This document shows positions 7,812-16,596 of a stretch of DNA of 48,387 nucleotides, in pieces. The stretch lies in contig CAJFSP010000009.1 of NCBI GenBank assembly GCA_904419725.1, positions 1 through 48,387 of the forward strand, in the 5' to 3' direction. The position numbers were made by a program, and so were the translations under genes. The first letter of the stretch is position 1. Each line of letters opens with the position of its first letter. Below the pieces are notes generated by a model that saw only the letters and a list, made by a program, of their open reading frames with translations, was not told the origin of the DNA and did not search any database. The stretch comes from Candidatus Heteroclostridium caecigallinarum (GTDB taxonomy: Bacteria; Bacillota; Clostridia; Christensenellales; CAG-314).

Positions 7812-8387
7812 ATGACATATGAAAATCCACAACTGCAAAAGATTTGCGATGATTTGCCGATAAAATGCAACAAGGCCATCGATTATACTAAAAACGAATA
7901 CAGTCTGTTGAGGGCGGGCAGGGCAAATTCCAAACTGCTGGAAAAAGTTTCCGTCAATTATTACGGAACAATGACGCCAATCACCCAGATGGGCAACATT
8001 TCCACGCCTGAACCGCGCATGCTGGTCATCACGCTGTGGGATAAATCGGCGCTCGGCGCCGCCGAAAAAGCGATTCTCGCCGCTAATCTCGGGCTTACGC
8101 CTACAAACGACGGCAATGTGATACGGCTCGTATTTCCTGAACTTACGGAAGAACGCCGCAAGGAATTGGTCAAACAGGTCAAAAAAATGGCGGAAGAATG
8201 CAAAGTCACTGTCCGCAACGCGAGAAGAGATACCATTGACGGTATAAAAAAGCTTAAAAATGACAAACAAATATCCGAGGACATCGCCGCCGACGCCGAA
8301 AAAGACGTCGACAAGGCAATCGCCAAATTTATCGAAACAATCGAGGCGATGACCGCGGAAAAAGAAAAGGAAATCATGTCCGTTTGA
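7812..8387 (+). CDS. frr: Ribosome recycling factor
   Basis: A protein of about 191 residues that, with EF-G, splits terminated ribosomes. The LLRAGRAN segment corresponds to the conserved (I)RTGRA motif, followed by TPITQMGNISTPEPRML and the C-terminal helices (VKQVKKMAEECKVTVRNARRD). I start at ATG 7812 because GCGAGGT lies 9 nt upstream. An in-frame ATG at 7791 would put the start almost at the predicted transcription start. A 64-residue gene begins 2 nt after the stop. Confidence 0.95.
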   Translation: MTYENPQLQKICDDLPIKCNKAIDYTKNEYSLLRAGRANSKLLEKVSVNYYGTMTPITQMGNISTPEPRMLVITLWDKSALGAAEKAILAANLGLTPTNDGNVIRLVFPELTEERRKELVKQVKKMAEECKVTVRNARRDTIDGIKKLKNDKQISEDIAADAEKDVDKAIAKFIETIEAMTAEKEKEIMSV

Positions 8388-8388
8388 T

Positions 8389-8583
8389 ATGCAAACGAAA
8401 AGTCTTATCGGGCTTGAAGTCAACGACGCGGTCGGTTTATTGAATGGCTACGGTGTCGGCTTCAAGCTTACTTTTTATAAGTCGGAAAAAACAAAAGACG
8501 GGGACAGGCAGCTTGTGATAGCGGCGCGCGACGGCACGCCGGTCGAACTTATCGTGTCGGATTTCAGGTTCGGGACCGACTGA
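8389..8583 (+). CDS. Small conserved-looking protein between frr and uppS
   Basis: A 64-residue product starting 2 nt after frr and ending 12 nt before uppS, with coding bias like its neighbours. It contains LIGLEVNDAVGLLNGYG, which resembles one PASTA-like repeat unit (a helix that ends in a glycine turn), then a beta-rich half ending in RFGTD. It has no signal peptide or membrane segment. I do not recognise a named family. The tight packing suggests a real, co-translated gene. Confidence 0.6.
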   Translation: MQTKSLIGLEVNDAVGLLNGYGVGFKLTFYKSEKTKDGDRQLVIAARDGTPVELIVSDFRFGTD

Positions 8584-8594
8584 GGAGGCGTCTT

Positions 8595-9278
8595 ATGGAA
8601 TTTTCGGCTGTGCCGAAGCATATAGGTTTTATAATGGACGGCAATGGGCGCTGGGCGAAACTGCGCGGTTATCCGCGCGTCAAAGGTCACCGGGCCGGAC
8701 TTAAAACGGTGGACAACGTCCTGGATTTATGCAAAAAATACGGCGTAAGTTATGTCAGCCTGTATGTATTTTCCACCGAAAACTGGTCGCGCCCCAAAGA
8801 AGAAGTGGACAATCTCTTCAATTTGGCGCGCGAGTATCTCAAAAAATCAAACGGTTTCCGTAAACGCGACATCCGGGTGGTGGTTTCGGGTTCAATGGCT
8901 GAACTGCCGCCGGATTTGGCGGCCGCCGTGGCGGATATCGAAAGGGATACCTGCGGCTGTGCTTCGCTTACGCTCAATCTTTGTATCAATTACGGCGGGC
9001 GCGACGAAATAATTCACGCCGTTAACCGCATGGTCGCCGACGGCGTCACCGCCGACGAAAAAACCTTTGAAACTTACCTTTACAAAAAATTGCCTCCGCT
9101 TGACCTTGTGGCGCGCACAAGCGGAGAGATGCGGCTGTCAAACTTTATGCTGTATCAGGCGGCTTACGCCGAACTTTATTTTACCGACGTGCTGTGGCCG
9201 GATTTTGATGAAAACGAATTCCGCCGCATGCTTGTCAGTTACGCCGGAAGAGAAAGAAAATTCGGAGATATCAAATAA
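8595..9278 (+). CDS. uppS: Undecaprenyl (isoprenyl) diphosphate synthase
   Basis: A 227-residue cis-prenyltransferase that extends farnesyl diphosphate with isopentenyl units to make the C55 wall-lipid carrier. The catalytic aspartate lies in GFIMDGNGRWA (D15). Later blocks are YVSLYVFSTENWSRP, NYGGRDEI and the C-terminal RTSGEMRLSNFMLYQ, all diagnostic. A GAGGAGG site precedes the ATG. Substrate would come from IspA, encoded at 33.1 kb. Confidence 0.97.
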   Translation: MEFSAVPKHIGFIMDGNGRWAKLRGYPRVKGHRAGLKTVDNVLDLCKKYGVSYVSLYVFSTENWSRPKEEVDNLFNLAREYLKKSNGFRKRDIRVVVSGSMAELPPDLAAAVADIERDTCGCASLTLNLCINYGGRDEIIHAVNRMVADGVTADEKTFETYLYKKLPPLDLVARTSGEMRLSNFMLYQAAYAELYFTDVLWPDFDENEFRRMLVSYAGRERKFGDIK

Positions 9279-9281
9279 CAG

Positions 9282-10118
9282 ATGCGAAACAGAGTAATCG
9301 TCGCGGCGGGTATCGCGGCGGCGTTGGTTGGGTTTTATTTTCTGGGTTACTATGTGAGTAAATTCTTTATGGATTTTCTCATAACTTTAATCATATTTTG
9401 TTCTGTCAATGAAATGCGCATGGCGCTCAAAGACAAAATGCCCAGAGAATTCAACCCGCTGCTTATAATCTATTCACTCACAATCGGGTTGCCTTATCTG
9501 AAACTGGGGTTCATGGGCGTGGTCTATTACACGCTGCTCATTTTCAGTCTCGGGGCGACGCTTGCCGTCTTCAAAAATATACATCTTGACGGCCTGATGA
9601 ATTTTGCCTTTATTCTCATATACCCCGGGCTGACGTTGTCGTCGCTGTTTTTCGTCAACAACTCGCAGCTGGCGAATCTCGGTTTGGCGTTCGTGTTTCT
9701 CGTGTCGTCGCTCACCGACGTTTTCGCACTGGTGTTCGGCATGCTGTTCGGCAAACATAAACTTGCGCCCGAAATAAGCCCCAAAAAGACCATTGAAGGC
9801 GCTGCCGGCGGACTTTTCGGCGGTATCGTAGGCGCTTTGCTTGTATTTTTGGTGTTTGAAATTTTCGGCTGGCTTGGCACGGGGTTTTTCGCGTGGGGGC
9901 TCCGCAAGAGTTACACTTACCTTTCCTATGCCCTGATAGCGATTTTCGGCTCGTGTCTGACGCAGATAGGCGACCTTGTCGCAAGTCTGATAAAGCGCAG
10001 CCTGGGCATAAAAGATTTCAGCCGTTTGCTGGGCAGCCACGGCGGCATGCTTGACAGGGTGGACGGAATGATGCTCAATGCCTGCTTTGTTTCGCTTATA
10101 TTCACGTTTATCGTATGA
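9282..10118 (+). CDS. cdsA: Phosphatidate cytidylyltransferase
   Basis: A 278-residue integral membrane enzyme that makes CDP-diacylglycerol from phosphatidic acid and CTP. It has about seven or eight hydrophobic segments and the C-terminal signature GSHGGMLDRVDGMMLNA with its paired aspartates. The start is 3 nt after the uppS stop. Its TGA overlaps the dxr ATG (ATGA), indicating coupled translation. Its length is typical. Confidence 0.94.
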   Translation: MRNRVIVAAGIAAALVGFYFLGYYVSKFFMDFLITLIIFCSVNEMRMALKDKMPREFNPLLIIYSLTIGLPYLKLGFMGVVYYTLLIFSLGATLAVFKNIHLDGLMNFAFILIYPGLTLSSLFFVNNSQLANLGLAFVFLVSSLTDVFALVFGMLFGKHKLAPEISPKKTIEGAAGGLFGGIVGALLVFLVFEIFGWLGTGFFAWGLRKSYTYLSYALIAIFGSCLTQIGDLVASLIKRSLGIKDFSRLLGSHGGMLDRVDGMMLNACFVSLIFTFIV

Positions 10119-11206
10119 AAAAGGTCGCAGTACTCGGCAGCACGGGTTCAATCGGACGGCAGACGCTCGATGTGATCGCTTCTCAATGCGATTCGCTTGA
10201 AGTATCGGCGCTCGTCGCTTATTCCGACGCGGAAACGCTTGCCAAACAAAAGATAAAATACGGCGCGGGTTATGCCGCTCTTATCGCCGAAAAAGGCGCC
10301 GACTGTCTGATTGACGCCGTGAAAGGCGCCGATACGGTTGTAGTGGCGACGAGAGGGATAATAGCGCTTGACGCCGTGCTTTTTGCTTTGAAAGAGGGCA
10401 AGACCGTCGCCCTCGCCAACAAAGAAACTCTTGTCTGCGGCGGAGAATTGGTCAGAAGCCGCCTGGCCGGGGCGTGCGGCAGACTCGTCACTCTCGACAG
10501 CGAACATTCGGCGATTTGGCAGTGCCTTGCGGGGGAAGACTCCGCGGCGGTAAAACGGCTTATACTTACGGCGAGCGGCGGAGCGTTTTTGAATTATACG
10601 GAAGAACAACTGAAAACGGCGAAAGCGCGCGAAGCGCTTAAACACCCGACGTGGAACATGGGCAATAAAATCACGATAGATTCCGCCACAATGATGAATA
10701 AGGGGCTGGAAATCATCGAGGCGTCATATCTGTTTGATGTACCTCAGGAAAAAATAGACGTGCTCATTCATCCGCAAAGCGTCGTGCATTCGCTGGTGGA
10801 GTTTGTCGACGGCAGCGTAATGGCGCAGATGGCGTGTCCCGACATGCGTCTGCCTATACAATACGCGCTCACTTATCCTGAAAGACTTCCGTCGTGCGTA
10901 AAGCCGCTTGACCTTGTGGGGGCGTGCCTGGAATTTTACGCGCCCGACTGTAATAAATTTAAGTGTATATCGCTTTGCAGGCAGGCGTTTGCCATGGGCG
11001 GATTGTATCCGACGGTGCTGAACGCGGCAAACGATGTGTGCGTGGACGCTTATCTCAAAAATAAAATCGGCTTTTTCGACATTGCCGAAATCATAGAAAA
11101 GGTTTTGAACTGTTTTTCGCCGCGCGGTGAAGTATCCGCGGAGGCGATTAAAAAGACCGACGCCGAAGTCAAGAAATTCACGGCGTCGCTGACAGCGGAG
11201 ATTTAA
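10115..11206 (+). CDS. dxr: 1-deoxy-D-xylulose 5-phosphate reductoisomerase
   Basis: A 363-residue enzyme, slightly shorter than the usual ~380-400, that makes 2-C-methylerythritol 4-phosphate, the second MEP-pathway step. The NADPH-binding VLGSTGSIGRQTLDV opens the protein; ANKETLVCGG, DSEHSAIWQCL and the metal-site region with TIDSATMMNKGLE follow. It overlaps cdsA by ATGA. The following rseP starts 3 nt after its stop, the common uppS-cdsA-dxr-rseP order. Confidence 0.96.
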   Translation: MKKVAVLGSTGSIGRQTLDVIASQCDSLEVSALVAYSDAETLAKQKIKYGAGYAALIAEKGADCLIDAVKGADTVVVATRGIIALDAVLFALKEGKTVALANKETLVCGGELVRSRLAGACGRLVTLDSEHSAIWQCLAGEDSAAVKRLILTASGGAFLNYTEEQLKTAKAREALKHPTWNMGNKITIDSATMMNKGLEIIEASYLFDVPQEKIDVLIHPQSVVHSLVEFVDGSVMAQMACPDMRLPIQYALTYPERLPSCVKPLDLVGACLEFYAPDCNKFKCISLCRQAFAMGGLYPTVLNAANDVCVDAYLKNKIGFFDIAEIIEKVLNCFSPRGEVSAEAIKKTDAEVKKFTASLTAEI

Positions 11207-11209
11207 TAT

Positions 11210-12265
11210 TTGGACGTAATTTTGTATTTATTGGTCGCCTTTGTTATTCTCATGTTCATGATCACTGTTCATGAGTTGGGGCACTATATCGCGGGACGCG
11301 TTCTGGGCTTCAAAATCAATGAATTCGCCATAGGCATGGGGCCCAAAATTTTTTCAAAGACGCTCAAAAACGGTCAGGTTTTTTCATTGCGGTGTCTGCC
11401 TCTCGGAGGCTTCTGCGCCTTTGAGGGCGAGGACGAAGAAAATCCCGGTCCGGGGGCGTTTAATAACCAGAAGCCGTGGAAACGCCTTATCGTTTTGTTT
11501 TCCGGCGCGTTTATGAACTTTATTTCGGCGGTGATAATAGTTATTATCGCTTTTTCGTGTTTCGGGGATTATCTGCCGTATATTCACGACGTGTACGTTC
11601 TTGAAGGGGTGGAGCAGACTCAGGAAAACAGCCTGCTTCCGGGGGACACCGTATTGCAGATAAACGGTAAAGACATTTTGCTCAACGTCGATTTGTCTTC
11701 GATGATTCAGGGCGCGGGCGACGAAGCCGACGTGCTTGTCATCAGAAACGGCGAAAAGGTGTTGCTGGAAGGCGTAAAGAAAGGCAATTATACCGTAACG
11801 GCTGAAGACGGAACCACACAGACGCATTACGGCTGGGGCGTAAGCATAGGTTACGGCGGCAACGAGCGCACACGGTTTACTTTCGGCGAGGCCCTTGCTC
11901 GGAGTGTGCCTTACTGCCTGCGCACGGCGAGTTATGTGCTTGAAACCCTCGGCGGGCTGGTGACCGGTCTTATAGGGCTTGACCAGATAGGCGGTCCGAT
12001 CACGACTATAGATATTACCATGCAGGTCGCGCGCAGCGGATTCGCCAACATACTGATGCTGGTCACCATGATTTCCGTCAATCTGGCGGTGTTTAACCTG
12101 CTGCCGGTGCCGGCGCTTGACGGCTGTAAAATGATATTCGTAATCATCGAGTGGATTCGCGGCAAGCCTGTCAACCGCACGGTGGAGGGATATATACATT
12201 TTATCGGGCTATTGCTGCTGTTCGGGTTTGTTATAGCCGTGGATTTGTTAAGATTGTTCGGGTGA
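11210..12265 (+). CDS. rseP: RseP-type site-2 intramembrane zinc protease
   Basis: A 351-residue membrane protease. The zinc motif HELGH sits in the first membrane segment (residues 21-25). A PDZ domain follows at about residues 120-195 (LLPGDTVLQINGKD), and the C-terminal membrane segment carries the third ligand motif PVPALDG. Such enzymes cut transmembrane anti-sigma factors and signal-peptide remnants. The start codon is TTG at 11210, supported by GGAG 9 nt upstream and by the position right after dxr; no better start fits. Confidence 0.94.
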   Translation: MDVILYLLVAFVILMFMITVHELGHYIAGRVLGFKINEFAIGMGPKIFSKTLKNGQVFSLRCLPLGGFCAFEGEDEENPGPGAFNNQKPWKRLIVLFSGAFMNFISAVIIVIIAFSCFGDYLPYIHDVYVLEGVEQTQENSLLPGDTVLQINGKDILLNVDLSSMIQGAGDEADVLVIRNGEKVLLEGVKKGNYTVTAEDGTTQTHYGWGVSIGYGGNERTRFTFGEALARSVPYCLRTASYVLETLGGLVTGLIGLDQIGGPITTIDITMQVARSGFANILMLVTMISVNLAVFNLLPVPALDGCKMIFVIIEWIRGKPVNRTVEGYIHFIGLLLLFGFVIAVDLLRLFG

Positions 12266-12268
12266 GTT

Positions 12269-13306
12269 ATGACAAAAGTTGTGCGAGTGGGCGATGTGCT
12301 TATAGGCGGCGGCAATAAAATCGCCGTACAGTCAATGACAAACACCGTCACAAAAAACGCGGACGCCACGTCGGCGCAAATCAACGCTCTGACGGATGTC
12401 GGATGCGATATAGTGCGCGTCGCCGTCGCCGACGCGGCAGACGCCGAGGCGCTCGGGGACATTAAAAAGCGGATAAAGGTGCCGCTCGTCGCCGATATTC
12501 ATTTTGATTACAGGCTGGCGGTGGCGGCGGTGCGAAACGGCGCGGATAAAATCAGGATTAACCCGGGAAACATCGGCTCGGACGAAGGGCTGAAAAAAAT
12601 AATTTCCGCCGCGAAAGAACGCGGCGTCGCCATACGAATCGGCGTAAACGGCGGGTCGCTGGGCAAAGACATACTGGCGCGGTTCGGAAACACGGCGGCG
12701 GCGCTTGCCGAAAGCGCGCTGGAATATGTGAGACGTTTTGAGGACATGGGTTTTGATAACATTGTCTTGTCGGTAAAATCCAGCGATGTCAGGAAAACCG
12801 TTGACGCGTGCAGGATACTGGCGAAAGAATGTGATTACCCGCAGCACATAGGCGTTACCGAAAGCGGTTCGGGCGAATCCGCCAGGGTAAAATCTGCGAT
12901 AGGCATAGGCGCGCTGCTGCTCGACGGCATCGGTGACACGATAAGGGTATCTTTGACGGACAACCCCGTGGAAGAGGTGCTGTTCGCCAAAGAAATACTG
13001 CGGGCGGTCGGCAAAGATAAAAACTATTGCGAAGTCATTTCTTGCCCGTCATGCGGACGCTGCGGAATAAATCTGATAGCCGTAGCACAAGAAATCAAAG
13101 AATATGTCAAAGATATCAAAAAGCCGATGAAAATCGCCGTTATGGGCTGCGCGGTCAACGGCCCGGGAGAAGCGGCCGACGCCGACCTGGGTTTGGCAGG
13201 CGGACAGGGCAAAGCGGTGTTTTTCAAAAACGGCAAAGTTTTCCGCACTGTCGCGGCCGACGGCATGACGGAAGAGTTCAAAAGAGAAATAGACAAAATC
13301 AGGTGA
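12269..13306 (+). CDS. ispG: 4-hydroxy-3-methylbut-2-enyl diphosphate synthase
   Basis: A 345-residue 4Fe-4S enzyme of the MEP pathway. The N-terminal TIM barrel is recognisable by VGDVLIGGGNKIAVQSMTN and the C-terminal cluster domain by CPSCGRCGINL (C259, C262) plus GCAVNGPGEA, which supplies the remaining ligands. It follows rseP by 3 nt and is followed 3 nt later by the polC-like gene. It depends on the Fe-S assembly genes at 2.3-4.3 kb. Confidence 0.96.
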   Translation: MTKVVRVGDVLIGGGNKIAVQSMTNTVTKNADATSAQINALTDVGCDIVRVAVADAADAEALGDIKKRIKVPLVADIHFDYRLAVAAVRNGADKIRINPGNIGSDEGLKKIISAAKERGVAIRIGVNGGSLGKDILARFGNTAAALAESALEYVRRFEDMGFDNIVLSVKSSDVRKTVDACRILAKECDYPQHIGVTESGSGESARVKSAIGIGALLLDGIGDTIRVSLTDNPVEEVLFAKEILRAVGKDKNYCEVISCPSCGRCGINLIAVAQEIKEYVKDIKKPMKIAVMGCAVNGPGEAADADLGLAGGQGKAVFFKNGKVFRTVAADGMTEEFKREIDKIR

Positions 13307-13309
13307 AAT

Positions 13310-14860
13310 ATGCTGCTTGATCAAATAAGGGAAAAAGCGGGCGGCGGGCTGGACAAGCTCAGGCTTTACAGCGCCGTCGTCACAAAGAAAGACAGAACGC
13401 TGGATTTATGCTTCGCTTTCCCCGAAAAACTCACGGAAGAACAGGAAGAACTCATAAAAGACGTGTGCGTCAGAAGCGTGGGCGGTAAATTTACCGTTAA
13501 TGTCAGGTTTATAAAAGACTATTTTGACAAGGATACCCTTAAATCGTCCGCTTTGAATTATATCAGGCAGGAGTTTTTGTTTTTCTCTTCCAAAATCGAT
13601 GAAAACGGAATTCTGACCGAAGAAACGGAAGACGGGTTTCTCATTACCGTCACCGTCACTCCGGAACTCAGGCGTATGCTGGAACAGAACCGGTTTATCG
13701 AAAGAGTATCCGAGCATTTCGCTAGTATCAGCAATTATATTATAAAAGTCAGGTTTGACGTTATAGAAAATCCCGTCGATGTCGACAACCTGATGAAGCA
13801 GACGGAACTGCTGAGAGAAACCCAGATGACAAAGGCGTTGTATAAACCGCAGCGAAAAATAGACGTGACAGACGTTACCGAATATATCGGCAGGGGAATA
13901 AAGGAAAGGCCTCAGTACATAATAGACGTGATACAGCCCGAAAAATCGGTGACGCTTTGCGGCAAGGTGGAGAGCATAAAAGAAACCGTAACTCCAAACG
14001 GCTATGTCATATTCAAGTTCGACCTGACCGATTTCACGGGGACGATAGGCGTCATCATGTTCTCCGACGAAAAGATTTACATCAAACTCAAAGAACTGTG
14101 CGTCGGCGACGAGGTTCTGCTGAACGGTCAGGTCAAAGAGAACTCTTTTACTCACGAACTCGAAATGACGGCTTACAGGGTGTGCAAGTGCAAAATCGCG
14201 GCAGATGATTACGACAGCAAAATTTCACGCCCCGTGCCCGAGAATTACGTCGTCGTAAGACCGGAGCCGTACATTAAAAACGCGCAGGAAAGTCTGTTCG
14301 GCGGCGGAGGCGTTTGCGAACGCCTGAAAGGCAAAAAGTATGTTGTGTTCGACCTGGAAACGACGGGTAAAACGTATATAACCGACAAGATTATCGAAGT
14401 CGGCGCGGTCAGCGTCGTTGACGGCAATATAACCGAAACGTTTTCCACATTCGTCAACCCCGAGCGCAGGATTCCGCGCGAAATAACGGAACTGACGGGT
14501 ATTACCGACGCCATGGTGGAAAACGCGCCTACTTTTCCGGAAATCATAGCCGATTTTTATAAGTTTTGTGACGGCGCGTCGCTTGTGGCGCACAATATAG
14601 AATTTGACGGCGGCTTTTTGAAATTCAACACCAAAGACAGCGGGTATATTTTTAACCATCCGCAGCTTGACACACTGGCGATTTCCAGAAAATATTACAG
14701 GTCGCTGCACGGCGGTGAGGAAACGCCGAGAAACTTTAAACTCGGTACGCTGGCCGAATTTCTCGGGGTTTCGCGCGATAACGCTCACCGCGCGGTCGAC
14801 GACTCGCTCATGGCGGCCGATGTTTTTATCAAATTGGTCGAAATGGGCGCCGAACTGTAA
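13310..14860 (+). CDS. PolC-derived protein: N-terminal, OB-fold and DEDDh exonuclease only
   Basis: A 516-residue protein at the position normally held by polC (dxr-rseP-ispG-polC-rimP-nusA). Residues about 1-200 resemble the PolC N-terminal region. Residues about 215-310 form the OB fold (SVTLCGKVESIKETVTPNG, FTGTIGVIMF). Residues about 340-510 are the proofreading exonuclease with all DEDDh motifs: VFDLETTG, LVAHNIEFDG and HRAVDDSLMAAD. In full PolC (~1,440 residues) the exonuclease is inserted in a PHP domain and the polymerase follows. Here only ~40 residues link OB and exonuclease, and the frame ends after the exonuclease. No polymerase remnant remains before the rimP promoter. The frame is intact with good coding character, so I read it as a functional reduced protein, perhaps a separate proofreading subunit. 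Confidence 0.85.
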   Translation: MLLDQIREKAGGGLDKLRLYSAVVTKKDRTLDLCFAFPEKLTEEQEELIKDVCVRSVGGKFTVNVRFIKDYFDKDTLKSSALNYIRQEFLFFSSKIDENGILTEETEDGFLITVTVTPELRRMLEQNRFIERVSEHFASISNYIIKVRFDVIENPVDVDNLMKQTELLRETQMTKALYKPQRKIDVTDVTEYIGRGIKERPQYIIDVIQPEKSVTLCGKVESIKETVTPNGYVIFKFDLTDFTGTIGVIMFSDEKIYIKLKELCVGDEVLLNGQVKENSFTHELEMTAYRVCKCKIAADDYDSKISRPVPENYVVVRPEPYIKNAQESLFGGGGVCERLKGKKYVVFDLETTGKTYITDKIIEVGAVSVVDGNITETFSTFVNPERRIPREITELTGITDAMVENAPTFPEIIADFYKFCDGASLVAHNIEFDGGFLKFNTKDSGYIFNHPQLDTLAISRKYYRSLHGGEETPRNFKLGTLAEFLGVSRDNAHRAVDDSLMAADVFIKLVEMGAEL

Positions 14861-14868
14861 AAAAACGC

Positions 14869-14897
14869 TTGTAAAAAGTATTGCCATGTGCTATACT
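14869..14897 (+). promoter_or_regulatory. Sigma-A promoter of rimP-nusA-infB operon
   Basis: TTGTAA at 14869-14874, a 17-nt spacer, TATACT at 14892-14897 with TGC directly before it (extended -10). Transcription would start near 14904. Confidence 0.85.
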
Positions 14898-14919
14898 TTC
14901 ATTGCATAAAGACACTAAC

Positions 14920-14947
14920 TTGAGAGTAGGGTTTGCCCTGCTCTCAA
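14920..14947 (+). ncRNA. rimP leader hairpin
   Basis: A near-perfect 12-bp stem (14920-14931 with 14936-14947, one G-U pair) closed by a TTTG tetraloop. It lies in the 5' leader between the promoter and rimP. There is no U tract after it, so it is not a terminator. A conserved hairpin at this place is known as a rimP-leader motif in Firmicutes; assignment to that motif is from position and shape. Confidence 0.6.
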
Positions 14948-14966
14948 ATCATTTTGAGGTATTGTT

Positions 14967-15428
14967 ATGGCAAGCGATATTTGCGGCTCCGTTGAAAAAC
15001 TCGTGGCTCCGTACGCGGAGCGCTGCGGGGTCGAACTTGTGGAAATCGAATACGCTAAAAAACCCGACGGCATGCATCTCACGGTGTTCATTGACAAGGA
15101 AGGGGGCGTCGGCATAGACGACTGCGAAAAACTTCACCGCATGATAGACGAGCCGCTTGACGAACTCGACCCGACGAACGGAGCGGCGTACACGCTCAAC
15201 GTGTCTTCGCTCGGCATCGACCGTCCGCTTAAAACGCCGCGTGATTTCAAACGCAATCTCGACAAGGAAATCACCGTAAAACTGTTTGCCAAGCTCAACG
15301 GCAAGAAAATTTACGAAGGTTTTCTGAAAGAGTACGACGACGATACTTTCACTATTGAAAATAAAGACGGCCGCTTCACTTTCGAAAAAGCGAAAGCGGC
15401 GCACATAGAACCACTGATTAGATTTTGA
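14967..15428 (+). CDS. rimP: Ribosome maturation factor RimP
   Basis: A 153-residue protein needed for 30S subunit maturation. The conserved FIDKEGGVGIDDCEKLHR and SSLGIDRPLKTPRDFKRN blocks are visible, with a C-terminal SH3-like domain. GAGGT lies 7 nt before the ATG. It is first in the classic rimP-nusA-rnpM-ylxQ-infB-rbfA operon. Confidence 0.95.
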   Translation: MASDICGSVEKLVAPYAERCGVELVEIEYAKKPDGMHLTVFIDKEGGVGIDDCEKLHRMIDEPLDELDPTNGAAYTLNVSSLGIDRPLKTPRDFKRNLDKEITVKLFAKLNGKKIYEGFLKEYDDDTFTIENKDGRFTFEKAKAAHIEPLIRF

Positions 15429-15443
15429 TTTCGGAGGAAAATT

Positions 15444-16595
15444 ATGATAAGCAAAGATTTCTTTTCGGCTTTGGACGATTTTGAAAAAGAAAAGGGTATT
15501 CCAAAAGAGTCGTTTATCAGCGCGCTGGAAAACGCGTTGACTTTCGCCTGCAAAAGAAATTTCGGCGAAGCCAATAACGTCGAAGTAAAACTCAATCCGG
15601 AAAAAGCCACAATCAGGGTTTTCGCTTACAAAACAGTTGTGGAAACCGTGGAAGACCCAGATAAAGAAATTTCGCTCGAAGAAGCGAGAGAGCTTAAAAA
15701 AACTTATGAAATCGGCGATAAAATAGCCAAAGAAATCTTTCCGAAAGATTTCAGCAGAATAGCGGCGCAGACGGCGAGACAGGTCATCACGCAGACCATC
15801 AAGGAAATTGAAAAGACTCAGATGTATGACCAGTTTGCCGACAAGGAAGACGAAATGCTGGTGGGCGTCGTCAGCAGAGTCAAAGACGACGGTACTATCT
15901 ATGTAGAAATAGGCAAAAATCAAATGGAAGGCATACTGATGCCTGCCGACCAGATTCCGGGCGAAAATTTCAAGTTCGGCGATAAAATCAAAGTCTATGT
16001 AAGAAAGGTAAAAGACGGCGCGAAAGGCGTGCAGGTCGTGCTTTCGAGGTCATGCGTCGGTTTCGTCAAGAGGCTGTTTGAAAGCGAAGTTCCTGAAATC
16101 CGCGCCGGCATCGTGGTTATAAAATCCATAGCCAGAGAAGCGGGTTACCGCACGAAAATCGCCGTGTATTCCACCGACCAGAACATCGACGCCGTCGGCG
16201 CGTGCGTGGGTACTAAAGGCGTCAGGATAAACGCCATCAGCAACAACGAGCTGAACGGCGAAAAAATAGACGTGATTCCGTGGAGCGAAGACATTCTCGA
16301 CTTTATCGCCAACGCGCTCAGTCCGGCAAAAGTCTATATGGTGCAGGCCAACGAAGAGGAAAAGGAAGCCAAAGTCATTGTGCCTGACGACAAACTGTCC
16401 CTGGCGATAGGCAGGGAAGGTCAAAACGCCAGACTGGCGGCTCGTCTTACGGGATGGAAAATCGATGTCAAGTCGTACACAAACGCCGTCAAGATGGGTT
16501 TGATTGATAGCGAAGAAAGCGACGCGGAGTCCGATAAGTCCGCTGAAGACCTTCTTGCCGAAATCGGCGATATAACTTCCGGCGAAGAGGAATGA
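15444..16595 (+). CDS. nusA: Transcription termination/antitermination factor NusA
   Basis: A 383-residue NusA. The N-terminal RNA-polymerase-binding domain (residues about 1-125) is followed by an S1 domain (VGVVSRVKDDGTIYVEIGKNQMEG), then two KH domains (KIAVYSTDQNIDAVGACVGTKG and LSLAIGREGQNARLAARLTGWKIDV). There is no C-terminal acidic-repeat domain, as is usual outside Proteobacteria; the tail is short and acidic. It modulates pausing, termination and antitermination with NusB, which is also encoded here. Confidence 0.97.
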   Translation: MISKDFFSALDDFEKEKGIPKESFISALENALTFACKRNFGEANNVEVKLNPEKATIRVFAYKTVVETVEDPDKEISLEEARELKKTYEIGDKIAKEIFPKDFSRIAAQTARQVITQTIKEIEKTQMYDQFADKEDEMLVGVVSRVKDDGTIYVEIGKNQMEGILMPADQIPGENFKFGDKIKVYVRKVKDGAKGVQVVLSRSCVGFVKRLFESEVPEIRAGIVVIKSIAREAGYRTKIAVYSTDQNIDAVGACVGTKGVRINAISNNELNGEKIDVIPWSEDILDFIANALSPAKVYMVQANEEEKEAKVIVPDDKLSLAIGREGQNARLAARLTGWKIDVKSYTNAVKMGLIDSEESDAESDKSAEDLLAEIGDITSGEEE

Positions 16596-16596
16596 T

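Noticed and set aside
13310..14860. The polC-like gene as a sequencing-error truncation
   Set aside because: No polymerase or PHP coding remains in any frame downstream; a promoter, leader hairpin and rimP follow immediately, and the PHP part is also missing between OB and exonuclease.
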